NCBI GenBank assembly: GCA_036023115.1
Contig: JAYKKT010000061.1
Coordinates: forward strand, 16,928,501 to 16,992,500
DNA length: 64,000 nt
Source: Brasenia schreberi
Taxonomy: Eukaryota; Streptophyta; Magnoliopsida; Nymphaeales; Cabombaceae
Direction of reading: 5' to 3'
Part shown: piece by piece, positions 20,775 through 32,386 of the stretch
Layout of the letters: every line of letters begins with the position of its first letter
How positions within the stretch are numbered: the stretch's first letter is position 1
Position numbers and translations under genes: made by a program
The notes under the pieces: generated by a model
Told to the model about the DNA's origin: nothing
The model's database searches: none
What the model saw: the letters and a program-made list of their open reading frames with translations, nothing else

Positions 20775-21185
20775 TGTTAATGTAATAGGAGCACGGGCTA
20801 TTAGGGCCCGTGCAGTCTTGGCATGAGGCAGGGCCAGGGCCACAATGGCCTTGGTCATAACCGTTAGAAGCCCCAACAGCTAGTAGTCATTGGATTCCAA
20901 CGACTAGTTGGCTGGCCAAGAGGCCAGCCACCAGCCCCTTATTTTTATGGCCTTTTCTCTCTTCTCCTACCTCATGTACATATGAAATGCCTATAAATAC
21001 TTCACTCATCCATGAATAAAAGTATGTTGTCATTGTACAGCTTTTGACTTGTGTTTTATGTACTTCCGCTCTCTTGTTTAACGTATTTGAAGTTTGACAT
21101 CCATACTTGGATGACTTTGGATTCTTGGCGGTTCGTTGGATTTGCCTCGTGAGCATCAACTTTCGAATATCAACAAACATTTACA
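20775..21185 (+). repeat. 3' LTR of the non-coding LTR element
   Basis: 411 bp. It carries an extra stretch of about 21 bp between two CTAGT words (around 20880-20905) that the 5' LTR lacks. The TATA box is intact (TATAAATA at 20992-20999), with AATAAA at 21015-21020. Confidence 0.92.
20992..20999 (+). promoter_or_regulatory. TATA box in the LTR
   Basis: TATAAATA, about 20 bp before AATAAA in the 3' LTR. The equivalent in the 5' LTR has a T-to-C change. Confidence 0.65.
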
Positions 21186-21190
21186 TAACT
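21186..21190. repeat. Target-site duplication TAACT, right
   Basis: Exact partner of 16982-16986. Confidence 0.9.
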
Positions 21191-21399
21191 GATTTTATCG
21201 AAGAGCTTTGCCATATGGATGTACCAAAAATCTTATTCTTGAAGTTATTTTGTGGGGAGTCTCACTCCTTGAGGTTCAATTTGATTGTAGTTGAATCTTA
21301 TTTTCCTCATTGTCTTGTTTGACAACTTGGGTTTTGGCAAGGTTTGCTTGCCATTATCGATCTATCAAGTGGTAGCTCGACAGAAGAAATAAATGCCCC

Positions 21400-24250
21400 T
21401 AATTTTTTGTTCTAATTTCCATATGAGTATCCTTGTGCAGGGCAAACCACTAATTTTGTCATTTGGTGGATGAACTCCTATGTGACTTTTGCTAGTTGAT
21501 TTTTATCAGTCAAGGTGCTATACTATAGTAAGGAGTCAACCACTAACAATAATCCTATGTCTTATGGTACTTAGTGTTGGTAAACAAGTAGACTTCCTCA
21601 AGTTGCAACAATGACTGTCAAACCGCTTGGGACCCCTGTGTACACACACTCCCAAAACATAATCCAAGACCTAACCATTCTCTATAGAATCACCAAGAGC
21701 AGAAAAAGGTTGGAAAATAAAGATGAATCTCAAATGTCTCCAAGCTCTAGAATATCAAGAACTTGACTAAGTTTGCCTAGAAAAGAATCTCTTGTTGTAC
21801 ATCTATCCTCTAGTTATTTACATGTTATTGTTTTCTCCTGACACTCATCAATTCAAGACTCTGATTATGAGATTCCTACAAACAAAGAATACCCATCCTC
21901 ATGCAACTTATCTATCGTGAATGAAGACTAGTCATCATCGATGCATCTTCTTTGCCCCAATCCATGATTATCCCTTTCTAGACTTCTTTCGAGATATACT
22001 TTCCTCCTGAACAATAGGCTTAATAGAAGTTTTCCTTCTAGTGAGTATACCATTGATATGCTTCTTTGTTATGAACAATGATTAGACTTATCCAAGGCGA
22101 ATAGAATAATATCTCAAAAGCCTTAACGTTGGCTCTAAAAGGATCTTCTTCGTCAATCTAAAATATTAGCTTATGATATAATGTCGAGAGAACATAGTAA
22201 TTTGAATGTATCCAATCCCTCCAAAATTAGCATCAATCATAAAGAAAGAGGTAGCCGAATTCTTCAAGCCAACCTTTAGCTTGACAACTATTACTCCTAT
22301 GGTAACTAATGGTTCCCCTTAAAAATTAGATATCTTGAGGTTCATCAAAATTAAATTAGCAAGTGTTTTCTCAATCTCCTATAATATGCTACTCGACATT
22401 ACATTTAATACAACACCTTCTATAAACGCTCATTTAAAAAGATAACCATTCACCTTCTATAATACAACATCCTCTATTCTCTATTTCATGTTCTCTTCTT
22501 CGAAATCATGTAAGGTCAACTAATTTTTCCTCTATTAAGTAAGAACTATTTTGACCCATTTGTTCAAGTCCTCGGGTAGAAACTACAAACACCCTTTAGA
22601 CTTGACGTCCTCAAGATCCACTTTTGGATCACCTCCCATAATAGAGTCCCTTTTGAAAGGGTCACATGAATGCAAATCCCTAATGTTCATTAGAAGTTTG
22701 TCCATCTCTTACAGTTGAGTACTCTGTTTCTGTTTCTGGGAATAATCGTGTTCTGACTCTTATTGGAATCGATAAAATGACCCAAATGTTGTCTTTCAAA
22801 ATTATGTGAGTCCATCAAGTTCAAACCACCTTCTCTACTAGGCACTCCTTCATTGAGCACATCGCTTCGGAGTAGAAGTAGTCGGTCAATGATCGACTAG
22901 AAAATGGGTGTGCGATTGAGAATTGTCTATTATGTAACTTTTGAGAGGTCTGTTTAAGGCTTGATCATTTGACCTCGAAAAGAAAGACACTTTTCATCCC
23001 ATGAAATATCCAATGATGTCAAATTGTTATGTACTCGAACCTCAAAAGCTTGAGATGGGCATCAATGCTACTAATAAAACATTGACGTTGATGTATCTCT
23101 CTCCTCCGAAGATAATCTAGGGTCAGGAACAACGTATAATTATTCTCATCAATTCAAAACAATCGTTCGATGATAAAATTGATGATACAATTTTGAGTGA
23201 ATCCCCCCATATTACGTCGTGATTTCATTTGATGATTCCAATGGCCATGTCCCTAAACTTGGTATATGGGGTGATTCGATAAGTGAACAGGAAAGGAGAA
23301 ATCACGTTCGTTTATAGCCTTTACCTTCTCACCAGACACCTTATGTTTCAATCTCATTCGATCGGAAGACATACATGATGATAATCGACCCCCTTCACTT
23401 GAAGTGAATCGAGTTTGTTGTCTAGGTCCTACCGTAATAATGCACAATGGCAACATAGGATTATCTTCCCCTACAACTGATATAGGTGGGAATGGATTTG
23501 CATCAATCCCAAGTTTTTTTCTAAAAACTTAAAACGTCCATCCTTGATAGCTTATTGTATGATTGAGCGAAACTTGACATATTGGTTTATACTATGCGAG
23601 GTCAGGTTGTGCCACTTATAGTATTGTGACATCTTTTTGAACTCGTCTCTGGATGATATCTAAAGTCTTTCCAGCAAACAAATTTGTCGATCTTTCAAAA
23701 GCTGGTTGAAGATTTGATCGACTTTTGAGATGTCAAATAGCTAATTTTCTTTTTCAATAGCTTCCTTCTCTTTCCCCTTTGAAGCCGAAGATTATCACAA
23801 ACATAAGGATGTACATATGTCAACTCATTAGTCATGACTTCGATTGAGTTAGACTCATCATTGATATCTTGCATCATATCTTCCAAGCAAGAAATCAAAA
23901 CTTGTCGTTGTACATCACAAAATTTCTCGCTTATTTGCTTGATGTGTCCAGATTGTTGAGAATGTACTTGACCTCTGTCACCTGGTTAGGAAATTCAGCC
24001 AAAGTTCAATCTCTTCTTGCTAGTGTGGGAGATGTCCCACTAGTCTGTTTGAGACTAGAGATTGAGTGCAATGCACTGAGGATGAACGATGAGCATCTAT
24101 GTTACATGATGCCATAGAATAAACTTGACTAGATCGAATACATAAATTGAGCAATCCTATAAATAAGCATGTGCGTCCCACCAAACATGCAAAATATGTG
24201 CTATTATCCAAAGAAACAAACCCCACAAATGGTTGAACATGGTAAGCTCA
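21400..24250 (-). pseudogene. Degenerate Ty3/gypsy gag and protease
   Basis: Read on the minus strand, 23640-23520 gives a gag C-terminal block of the type YYKWHNLTSHSINQ followed by KFRSIIQ and AIKDGRFKF, the usual spacing after the His/Cys knuckle of plant gypsy gag. Further on, about 22650-22560 gives GGDPKVDLEDVKSKGCL, and 22330-22220 gives a protease-like segment with LKVGLKNSATSFFMIDAN and GGIGYIQI, recalling the VVDA...LLGRDWIH block. Stops are frequent. The region upstream (23695-24117) is probably gag. No RT was found downstream. It could be related to the gypsy pol at 36374-38410, but they are not contiguous. Confidence is moderate because every block is altered. Confidence 0.5.
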
Positions 24251-26834
24251 AGAAGAATGCTAGAAGATGATGAAGGGCATGCTGAAAAACTTTAACCTTC
24301 ATTCTTAAGGGATAAACAAGTTTGGATAAGCTATCAAGCAATAGAACGGATCCCTGTGAATTTGATTGTATGTCTCTTGATTGATGATAGGGGTTGTGTA
24401 GGCACTTGATATGCTCAGGAAGATGAAAGGACTATGTTACATCTAAAGAAAGAAAATGGTCGTTGTATCATTGATTTCTTAATACCATCTTTGATTACAC
24501 ATTCTTATTTATAAAATTTCACAGAAATAACAAAGATCGTGCTAAACTTTTTGAGAGTGATTTCCTATACAGTAGTAGGTACTGAGAAAATTATCAGTCA
24601 TGGACACTTCGGTTTTAGGAGTCCCACCGGAAAACTGCCTTTCTAGCATGAAGAACCTTATCACCTAGGTTTTCCTGCAGGGTTACAGGGTGACAAGGGG
24701 TTTAGGACCTTGTAGACTTAAAAAATGCAACAAAATTTTGAACCTAGCCATGAACTAGCTAGTGGAGTTTGATCAAAGAAACTGGCTCTCTTTTTTTATC
24801 AAACAATTGCAGATTGAGCCCATGGGGAGATGTAATCAACCTTAATTTAGGTTAGCCGCTAAGCCTCGCCAAGATAGCCTACATTTCTACTCATAAGTCT
24901 AGCTTGATATGTGGGACTTGTTACAAGTGATCTTAATTTTCAGTACACCTGATGTAGGTCAAAATTGGGTACATCCAACCAGATTGATATAGAATATACT
25001 GGTTCCATAACTACACCTATCCAAGTTGAACTACCTAATTTTAAAATTTCAATTATTTGAATTATATTTATAATGAAGGAATCTTATGGGAGCTAGAATT
25101 AGGGTACCAGGTTCGCGATAATCACTTGATTATCCATGGAGAAAAACCCAACCCATTACCCATCCCACTGGTAGAAGGCAGTTGTTATATATGGGACACA
25201 AATTTGAGGTCTGGGTGGGGCAGTACCAATTTCCGATCTGCCCCATTTCCATCCCCAGTTGCGGTAGTGGAAAGCAAAGTGGATGTCCACCCCACCCAAA
25301 ATGTTGAAGCTAATAGAAAACGTATAGCAAATATATGGGTGAAATACTTCCACTAATTACAGATGAGATCCCCATGATTTTTTTTTAAGCAAAGAAGAGG
25401 GGACCTAAGTCTTGGTTTCAGGCCTTCTATCGTAAGACCCGGTCGTTGCTGGACCCATTAACACTTCCTCTAAGTTTGTAAAAGATACCTTATTAGAGAG
25501 GATACATAAGCAATGTAACAGACAAATAATATATAATCTGACAAGCTTATTACCATAGGTAATTTCAGAAATTATATTCGATTTTGTCAGTACAAGATAA
25601 CAAGTTCATAATAATTAACTTGATAGCATGATTGGGCTGAGCAACATCCCACATGCCGCAGAAAATGCATTCACATGGGGAAAAAAGATGACATTGAACC
25701 CGGGCCACCAGACAAGGCTTGCGGATCAAGCGCGTCGTCATCATTCATGATTATCTGTTTCTTGATGAATTGGATTGGTGTAGATTTAGGCAAGTCCAGC
25801 TTCGAGTACCCTTTTAGGATGGATACCAGTACGATAAACCTGGATTGGGATCATATTGGGTTTATTATGACGTAAATTGATCCAATAAAATAATCCAAAC
25901 TATGTCCAAACAACATCCAGAGAAACTCATTTAAACATTTTTAGATTGAATGTTTTGAGATGTCAACTCCATTTATCAGTTGCATTTATTTGGATCTGAT
26001 CCAAATAAGTGGGCGAGGCGAATCCATTTAGTTTTTACCCAGCCCACGCTGATGGTGACGGGTTCCGTATTGGGTCAAACCGGTGAGTTGAGCCCCCAAC
26101 TGTTGCATGTGCGTTCACGCCTGTCCGCTAATGCATGCATGGTCACATGCAAATGGATTGATTGATGAGGCAGCAACTGTCTAGTAAGGTTAATAAACCG
26201 GTGTGTCAGGTGTCGCCAGTTTTAGTCTCCGGATAAGGACACCTTGGCCTGCCACGAACCCCGCCCATAACCGTGTCACAGAGAGAGAGAGAGAGAGCTG
26301 GTAACATTTCTCACACAGTATGTTTCAAAGAAAATACATATATATATATATATATATATAATAATTGGTAGAGCTACCAAGCAGAGTCTTGCAACTGTCT
26401 CAGATAGTATTGTCTTTGAAATATATGTATGTATGTAGTAATTGCCTTTAAAATATATGTATGTACTGTAGGAAAATACATAAATAGATGGAAAAGAAAT
26501 ATACGTGAAAAATCCTCTTGGATCAATCAACCTAAAGCGGAAGCATCGAAACCCATCATCACCCTGATGCCTGCTTTTCCCAAGGGCGGGACCTGGTTTT
26601 TCCTCCTCATCACGGAGTCATTGATGGCACGGCCTGTATACCGATCAAGAAGAGGAACAAGCCCTACAACCCCTATTTATATTATTCTACTCTCATCAAA
26701 CACAATAAGGAAAGTTAAAAAGAACAAATGAGAAACCTACACCAAGGGTAATTATCAGGTTAAACTCTAAAAAATGTAACACAATATTGATTAAACCTTA
26801 CTTAGATGAGATCAGGTATATATTATATATTATA

Positions 26835-26840
<6 letters not shown>
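24251..26840. other. Stretch without recognisable genes
   Basis: Short frames only. 25057-25356 is an open frame of 99 codons whose GC-richer middle (25205-25300) contains GGGTGGGG and CCCACCCC words in inverted arrangement, so it looks like a small foldback rather than a gene. A (GA)n tract lies at 26278-26297 and a (TA)n tract at 26337-26361. A few hundred bases around 26500-26730 are GC-richer, without motifs. Confidence 0.45.

Positions 26841-26917
<77 letters not shown>
26841..26917. repeat. Compound microsatellite (AC)n-(AT)n-(AG)n
   Basis: Consecutive ACACAC, ATATAT and AGAGAG tracts, next to repeat Y as in the left copy. Confidence 0.95.
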
Positions 26918-26924
26918 AAGTTTG

Positions 26925-27361
26925 ATACCCAAGTGCATCAGGTACACTGAACCTAACCCGATTCTTGCATTAAAGAAAAAAAAACACAAAACGCAGTATT
27001 CAATGAACCCATGCTGCACATGGACCCAACGTGAACGTCCTTTGGTCTCGATATATTTAGATTCATCATTGCATCAGCACGTGAACATATGTCAAAATCA
27101 TAAAAGGCCAAAACTGAAGGTATGTGTATTCACCAAAAAGAATATGGCTTGAAACATCGTTTTTTTCAAAACAAATTGTGGTTTTGACTACCGTTTTATC
27201 AAGTATTGGTGGTCACAGAAAATGCTGTAATTTTTAAGGTCTTCCCATATGAAACGAAAGTTCCAATATAACCAACTTAATCTTAGGATGATTAAAGCAG
27301 TTATTGTGCGGTCGGAAACGGCTAGAATATGTGATAATTACGGTGGTTTCAACCGCCGTAA
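26925..27361 (-). repeat. Repeat Y, right copy (inverted)
   Basis: Reverse-complement homologue of 14716-15135, with point differences and small indels along its length. It includes a hairpin TTACGGTGGTT / AACCGCCGTAA at 27338-27361, one mismatch, 2-base loop. Such ACGGTGGTTTCAACC words are known from subterminal regions of plant CACTA-type DNA transposons, but no CACTA end was found here. Confidence 0.7.
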
Positions 27362-27589
27362 TGAATAATATTATCATGCAAATCATCATTTTTTTCTTTC
27401 CAATGGGCAACCTGCTTTTATAATATTCAAGAATATAAATATCCACAATGTGATTGAGCTTCAAATATCTTTAGATATTTGTATTAAATGTGGCAACATG
27501 TACACTTTTTGTGAAGTTACCAGAGTGATCAAAACTAGCATCCAATTTACATTTCATACAACTTGAATATAAAAGAGACTCCGAATACA
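27362..27589. other. Short AT-rich spacer
   Basis: About 230 bp separating Y and X in the right arm, without features. Confidence 0.4.
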
Positions 27590-28462
27590 AGTTAATGCAT
27601 CATTATAAAAATAAATTCACAAGCACAAGTAAATGCATCTTTAAAAAAATAAAATCATGGATTAACATCTGTCACAAAGCAACTGAACTCATATATGATC
27701 TGCATATTTAGGAACAAAATTCTCTTTATGCTTGTAATCCGCTTCGCAACATTAACAACCCTTGTGTGAATCGCTGATCTTTAATTGACTGAGATAATGA
27801 TCTTGGCATTTTTAAACCTAATGCCACAGAAGACCCTTCTTGACCCCAATCTCTTTCGTCGACTTGAGTGCCTTCCTTCTAGCCTTGATTAAGCGAGCAA
27901 CTATACAACTACTAGCAATGGCAGCTCTGTCAAACTATGTTTCACCCAATTCTCTAGATATATACAGGTTGGTCCAGTAGATATATGTTTCCTAGATAAT
28001 AGATTGCTTCTGCTTACCCTTCTCCGCAACTTATGTTAGGTGCATGCAACCGTATTTAATTTTGGTTATATGGTAACAATCCAACTATGCTAAAGGAAAG
28101 GACCAACAGCTCCAACGCTTGATCAAAATCTCTGAAATACACCACCAACAAAGAATTCATGTCGCTTGAGGTCTTCGAGGGCTTTGGATATTTTTTTTCT
28201 TAGATAGGAAAAATACAAGTAAACTCGGCATTCCATGATCCCGAGGCAATATTGGATTGTCTCCCGTTAGTAGGTGGGAAATAAAAACACGAATACACCT
28301 GTAGGGGGTAGGAAGGAACAAAGAATAAAAATCAAAACAATGATTAAAGATGAGGGTTTCGACAATATAACAAAACTCTTTAGTGATTGCCATGCCATTA
28401 GGAAACATGATGAATTTATGAAGCCAATACAAAAGAAAAATAGCGTCTTTATTCAAAGTTAC
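27590..28462 (-). mobile_element. Repeat family X, right copy, part 1 (inverted)
   Basis: Reverse-complement homologue of 10850-11690. The longest frame, 28157-28456 on -, is 99 codons without a stop and matches 10901-11095 on + over its middle. The X copy is interrupted at 28462 by the copia insertion and resumes at 34584 (shared GTTAC). Confidence 0.7.
28458..28462. repeat. Target-site duplication GTTAC, left
   Basis: GTTAC lies immediately outside the LTR and is repeated at 34584-34588. X sequence in the left arm of the window has the site only once (AAGTTACCTCCCC on the complement near 10845), confirming the insertion. Confidence 0.95.
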
Positions 28463-28885
28463 TTTTGAATCGTCCTCTATTGGTGGCGGACGGATTCCGG
28501 CGTTTCCAGCGAAGAAACTTCAACCAGCTTTGTGTCGTTGGTATTTGCCGGCTTTCTGTACGCAGCGGATTTGAGTGATTGAGTGCGAGGTTCCCACACA
28601 GGGGCTTTCCCAGGATGAGATATCAGGTCTGTATATTGTTTGAGATCAGTATTTTTCTATGTACCTCGACATGTAATGGCTGCCTTTTATAGGCAACCTG
28701 CTCCCCCTCATCTCGGATACTCCACCAGTGGCTTCCCTTGTCCGGAGCAAATCTCGGATACGTTACCGAAAATCCCAGTAACGTTCATCCATTACACTTT
28801 GGCCCTATCCGTTCAGGTAACGGACTGGATGGCCAGTCCAGCCGTTACTTGAGCCGAGAATGGCCACCTGTTCTTATCTATAACA
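28463..28885 (-). repeat. 3' LTR of copia A
   Basis: 423 bp. Element-sense start TGTTATAGATAAG at 28885, end GATTCAAAA at 28463 (last CA changed to AA by a G-to-T on the + strand). TATA box on - at 28685-28691. Confidence 0.95.
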
Positions 28886-28899
28886 TCTCCCACTGGGCC
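28886..28899 (-). other. Polypurine tract of copia A
   Basis: Element sense GGCCCAGTGGGAGA, directly before the 3' LTR. Confidence 0.85.
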
Positions 28900-29052
28900 A
28901 TTCGAGACAAGTGAATCGACATACTAGTTTTCCTCCCACTTTTCAGGGTTTTTCCTAGTTATTTCGTTTCCTTATCGTAATCAGAACCAGTTGTGTGGTT
29001 ATTTTCCTATACAATAATTTGTCCGTTATATGGTTATTTACATATACAACAA

Positions 29053-29870
29053 TCAAACATACCTCAAACCCATGTTAGTAACATGTTTTGAGAAGAGATC
29101 CTCTGTTATGCCTTTTGTTAAGGGGTCTGCCAACATATCCTCCGTTGGCATGTATAAGATGGATATTTCCTTTCTCATAACTATATCATGAACATAGTGG
29201 TATTTTACCATTATATGCTTGCTTTTCGAGCAATCCGCTCCACTCTTAATAAGAGTAATTGTTGCATTGTTATCACAATAGATAACTACTGGCTCATCAG
29301 TTATTTTCAACTTCAAATCTCATATGAAGCGGCTTATCCAAACATCACTTGTTGCAGCCATACAACAAGCTACATACTGAGCTTCCTATGTATGCAATGC
29401 TACACAACCCTATTTCTTACATACCCAAAAAACAATACCACCTCCAAATAAGAATATTTGTCCCGAGGTTGATTTGTTGTCATCTTTGCTCCTAGCAAAG
29501 TCAGCATCTGAGTATCCTACCACTTTTAGTTCATCTGCTTGAAAACGCAGTTTCAAGTCCTCTGTTCCTTTCAGATATCTTAGAATCCTTTTCACAGCTA
29601 CCCAGTGATGCCAACCAGGATTACTTTGATATCTACTTTTAAGACCAACAACAAAGTTAATATCAGGTCTTGTACACAACATATCATACATCAAGCTGCC
29701 AACAGCTTGTGCATAAGGAACATTAGGCTTATCGTCTCCTTCACCGGGACAATCAACCTTACTCAATTTGACCCCTTTTGTATCAGGTGTATCTGCAGAC
29801 TTGCATTCACCCATTTTAAACTTCTTGAGGATATAGTCAATATATCTCTCCTGACTCAGGCATAAGAGTC
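29053..29870 (-). pseudogene. Copia A RNase H
   Basis: Two open pieces, 29814-29410 and 29316-29053. The first has the RT C-terminal DTPDTKGVKLSK block, YAQAVGSLMYDMLCTRPDI, ILRYLKGT, then the RNase H start GYSDADFARSKDDNKSTSG with the catalytic Asp. The second has VIYCDNNATITL, HIMVKYHYVHD and DMLADPLTKGI, the usual end of copia polyproteins. A stop and one altered stretch separate them. The protein would digest RNA in the RNA-DNA hybrid. Confidence 0.9.
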
Positions 29871-30655
29871 TAAATCCTCTATCTCAAGAGATCTTTATTC
29901 CCAAGATATAGGATGCTTCCCCCATATGCTTCATTTCGAACTTGGAATTCAACCATGACTTGGTTTTGACAATATCTCGTTGTCGTTTTCAGTCAACAAT
30001 ATGTCATCTACATACAATGACAAGATAACAAAGTGGCTCCCACTGTTCCAAACATATACACAGTGATCAAGTTTGTTAGCCACAAACCCAAGTTCTATAA
30101 TGGCATTTTCAAAAGTCAAATATCATTGGCGAGGTGACTATTTAAGGTCATATAGGGATTTTTTTAACCTATATACTTTATCTTCCTAGCCTTCAACTAC
30201 AAATCCTTCGGGCTGCTGTATGTATATGATTTCTTCTAAATCCCCATTTAGAAAAGTTGTCTTTACATCTAACTGATGTAAATCCAATTCATAGTATGTA
30301 GATATTGCTAGGATTATCTGTATGGATGCAAATTTTGCAACTGGAGAATATGTCTTAACATAATCTATCCCCTTTTTTTGCGAAAAATCCTTTGCAACCA
30401 ACCTCGCTTTAAATTTGTCGATTATACCATCGACCTTATATTTCTTTTTCAGAACTCATTTACAGCCTATAGCTTTTCTTCCTTTTGGCAAATCAACCAA
30501 TTCCCATACTTAGTTTTTCTCAATGGGTTCAATTTCCTCATCCATGGCTTTCTCCTAGTCTATCGCTTTTGATGAGTTCATTGCTTGTTGATAAATCAAT
30601 TTATCAGTCAACTCATCTAAATCTATCGAATTACACACTTCTTCTACAAAATAAG
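29871..30655 (-). pseudogene. Copia A reverse transcriptase
   Basis: The open piece 30401-30186 has LVAKDFSQKKGIDY-like start, TYSPVAKFASIQIILAI, and QLDVKTTFLNGDLEEIIY with the first catalytic Asp. Further along, LYDLK with stops, and the intact active-site motif YVDD encoded at 30014-30003. Upstream, 30655-30402, lie VWELVDLPKGRKAIGCK and VLKKKYKVDG. Stops occur at several places where Trp or Gln is expected (e.g. KSLYDLK*SPRQ*). The active site survives but the protein is not made whole. Confidence 0.9.
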
Positions 30656-31658
30656 TGTGATAATCCTTTAAGTAGGATGAAGTGGCTCTTGGCCTCTTAT
30701 GTCTACTCAAGGTATCAGTACTTTCAAGAAGATCTTCTATGGGCTCAAAAGATGATTAGTTTAAGTCTACCAAATCATCAACACATTCCTCATCGTTCTC
30801 TAGAATGTCATTCTTAGTATCTTCTAAGAATTCAACATCTTTGCTTTCAATGAGTCCATGGTCCTTATGATAAAACCGATATCCTTTTGAACCTTTTGGA
30901 TATCGAATAAATATACATCTCAAGGACCTGTTGTCTAGCTTATCTCTAGACTGATCAAGGATCTTGACATGTGCAATAGATTCCCACCTCCTGAGATGAC
31001 CTAGGTTGGGTTTTCTTCCAAACCACATCTCATATAGTGTAGTGAATACAACTTTACACTGTACTCTATTGAGTATGTAAACAGTTGTACTTACTGCTTC
31101 TCCTTAAAATACATTTGAAAGAGAGGCATCAATTAACATTGACCTTATCATATTCAGCAAGGTTTTGTTGTATCTTTCAGCTACACCATTTTGTTGAGGT
31201 GTCCTGGGCATTGTATTCTATTTAGTAATACCAAAGTCTTTGCAAAATTCCAAGAATTATGCCGAGGTATATTCACCTCCTCTGTGTGATCTTAAGACTT
31301 TGATCAAATGCCCTAATTGATTTTTTACTTCTTGCTTATATTCTTTAAAAGCATTAAGTGCCTCAAATTTATGTACCAAAAGATATAAATACATATATCT
31401 AGAGTAATCATTGATAAAGGTTATAAAATAACCCTTTCCTCAATATGACTTTACTCTAAAAGGTTCACATAAATTTGTGTGAATAACTTCCAACAGGGTT
31501 GTTGCCCTTGTTATTTCCTTGGAAAAAACATTCCTTGTCATTTTTCCTTGTATACAAGCTTCACACTTGTTGAAAGTATTTTCCTCAAATCTAGGCAATA
31601 AGTCAAAGTTGGATAATTTTCTCAACTTTTCTAGACTTATATGTCCTAGGCGTTTATG
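30656..31658 (-). pseudogene. Copia A GAG-pre-integrase region and integrase
   Basis: HKRLGHISLEKL followed by the open piece 31625-31440 with CEACIQGKMTRNVF (zinc-binding GAG-pre-integrase). Then FINDYSRYMYLYLL with the first catalytic Asp. The second catalytic Asp is replaced by His (SHRGGEY, His codon at 31286-31284). Glu is kept in NGVAERYNKTLLN. The C-terminal part is in 31028-30756 with PNLGHLRRW, RSLRCIFIRYPKGSKGYRFY and the acidic tail DNDE-rich block. Several in-frame stops. The Asp-to-His change alone would abolish strand transfer. Confidence 0.9.
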
Positions 31659-32260
31659 CTATATATTCACATCAATAGTAAAGGCACTCTCAATATAATC
31701 AGAAGATGCTTTATTTTCATTATCATATAATTTGAACAATCCTTGTTCTACATAAAATTTGCCAGAGAACAAAATTCTCCCATGCTTACCCATAGTCACC
31801 TTGTTAGGAATAAACCTAACCTCAAAACCTTTCTTTACTAAGGCAAGGACCGAGACCAGATTGTGCCTTATTGATGGCACAATTAATACATCGGTTAATA
31901 CAATTGGTTTGCCTTGTACATGTATCCTGAAGGACCCAATATCGAGAACATTTGAGAAAGTACTATTTCCCATATAAACTCGATGTTCCATAGGTTGATA
32001 TTCCTTTAGATCCATTGCCCCTTCCTTGGTCTTCGAGATGTGTCTTATAGCTCCTGAGTCTATCCACCAACCTGTCACAAGGCGGTCTAAATACAAGCTA
32101 ACTAAAATCACGCAGATTATGTCCTGCTTCTCCGATTGTTTGCACTGTGGGTTGTTTCCTCCACCTTTCTTGTTGCGACAGTCCCTTTTGTAGTGTTCAT
32201 CTTTCCACAGTTGAAACATTTGATTCGAGAAATGACTTCTTGCAATTTCTTAAAATTTTG
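31659..32260 (-). pseudogene. Copia A zinc knuckle and protease
   Basis: A CCHC knuckle (C-x2-C-x4-H-x4-C) is split by a frameshift: KCFNCGK is in one frame near 32225 and DEHYKRDC in the next. Protease begins with WWIDSGAIRHI (catalytic DSG intact), then HRVYMGNSTFSNVLDIGSF, VLTDVLIVPSIRHNLVSV and FEVRFIPNKVTM. The open piece 32219-31659 ends at TAG where Trp normally precedes HKRLGH. Confidence 0.9.
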
Positions 32261-32386
32261 ACCGCTTTTCTTGTTGTTGTTGCCAAACCTTTTATTTGGT
32301 TTCTTCTTCTGGTTGGATTTGGAGTTAGATGCTAACTCATCCTAAACTACTAGCAATTTTTCTTTCTTGTTTTTGAGCATATGCTC

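Larger units (their letters stand above)
16987..21185 (+). mobile_element. Non-autonomous LTR retrotransposon (LARD-like), 4.2 kb
   Basis: This is a complete element with no visible genes. It has LTRs at 16987-17376 and 20775-21185 that start TGTTAATG and end TTTACA, an initiator-Met-type PBS right after the 5' LTR, a G-rich PPT before the 3' LTR, and an exact 5-bp target duplication TAACT. The 3.4-kb interior has only short frames (60-92 codons) without motifs, plus two internal repeat arrays. Its replication must rely on proteins from another element. The Met PBS suggests a Ty1/copia-type partner, but that is inference. A hand alignment gives roughly 26 differences over about 385 aligned bases between the LTRs plus one indel of about 21 bp. 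Confidence 0.92.

Noticed and set aside
25057..25356. 99-codon frame as a host gene
   Set aside because: The opposite strand is open over nearly the same range and the middle is a GGGTGGGG/CCCACCCC inverted arrangement. No domain is present.
26276..27019. Frames rich in Ile-Tyr and Ser-Leu
   Set aside because: Translations of (TA)n, (CA)n and (GA)n microsatellites.
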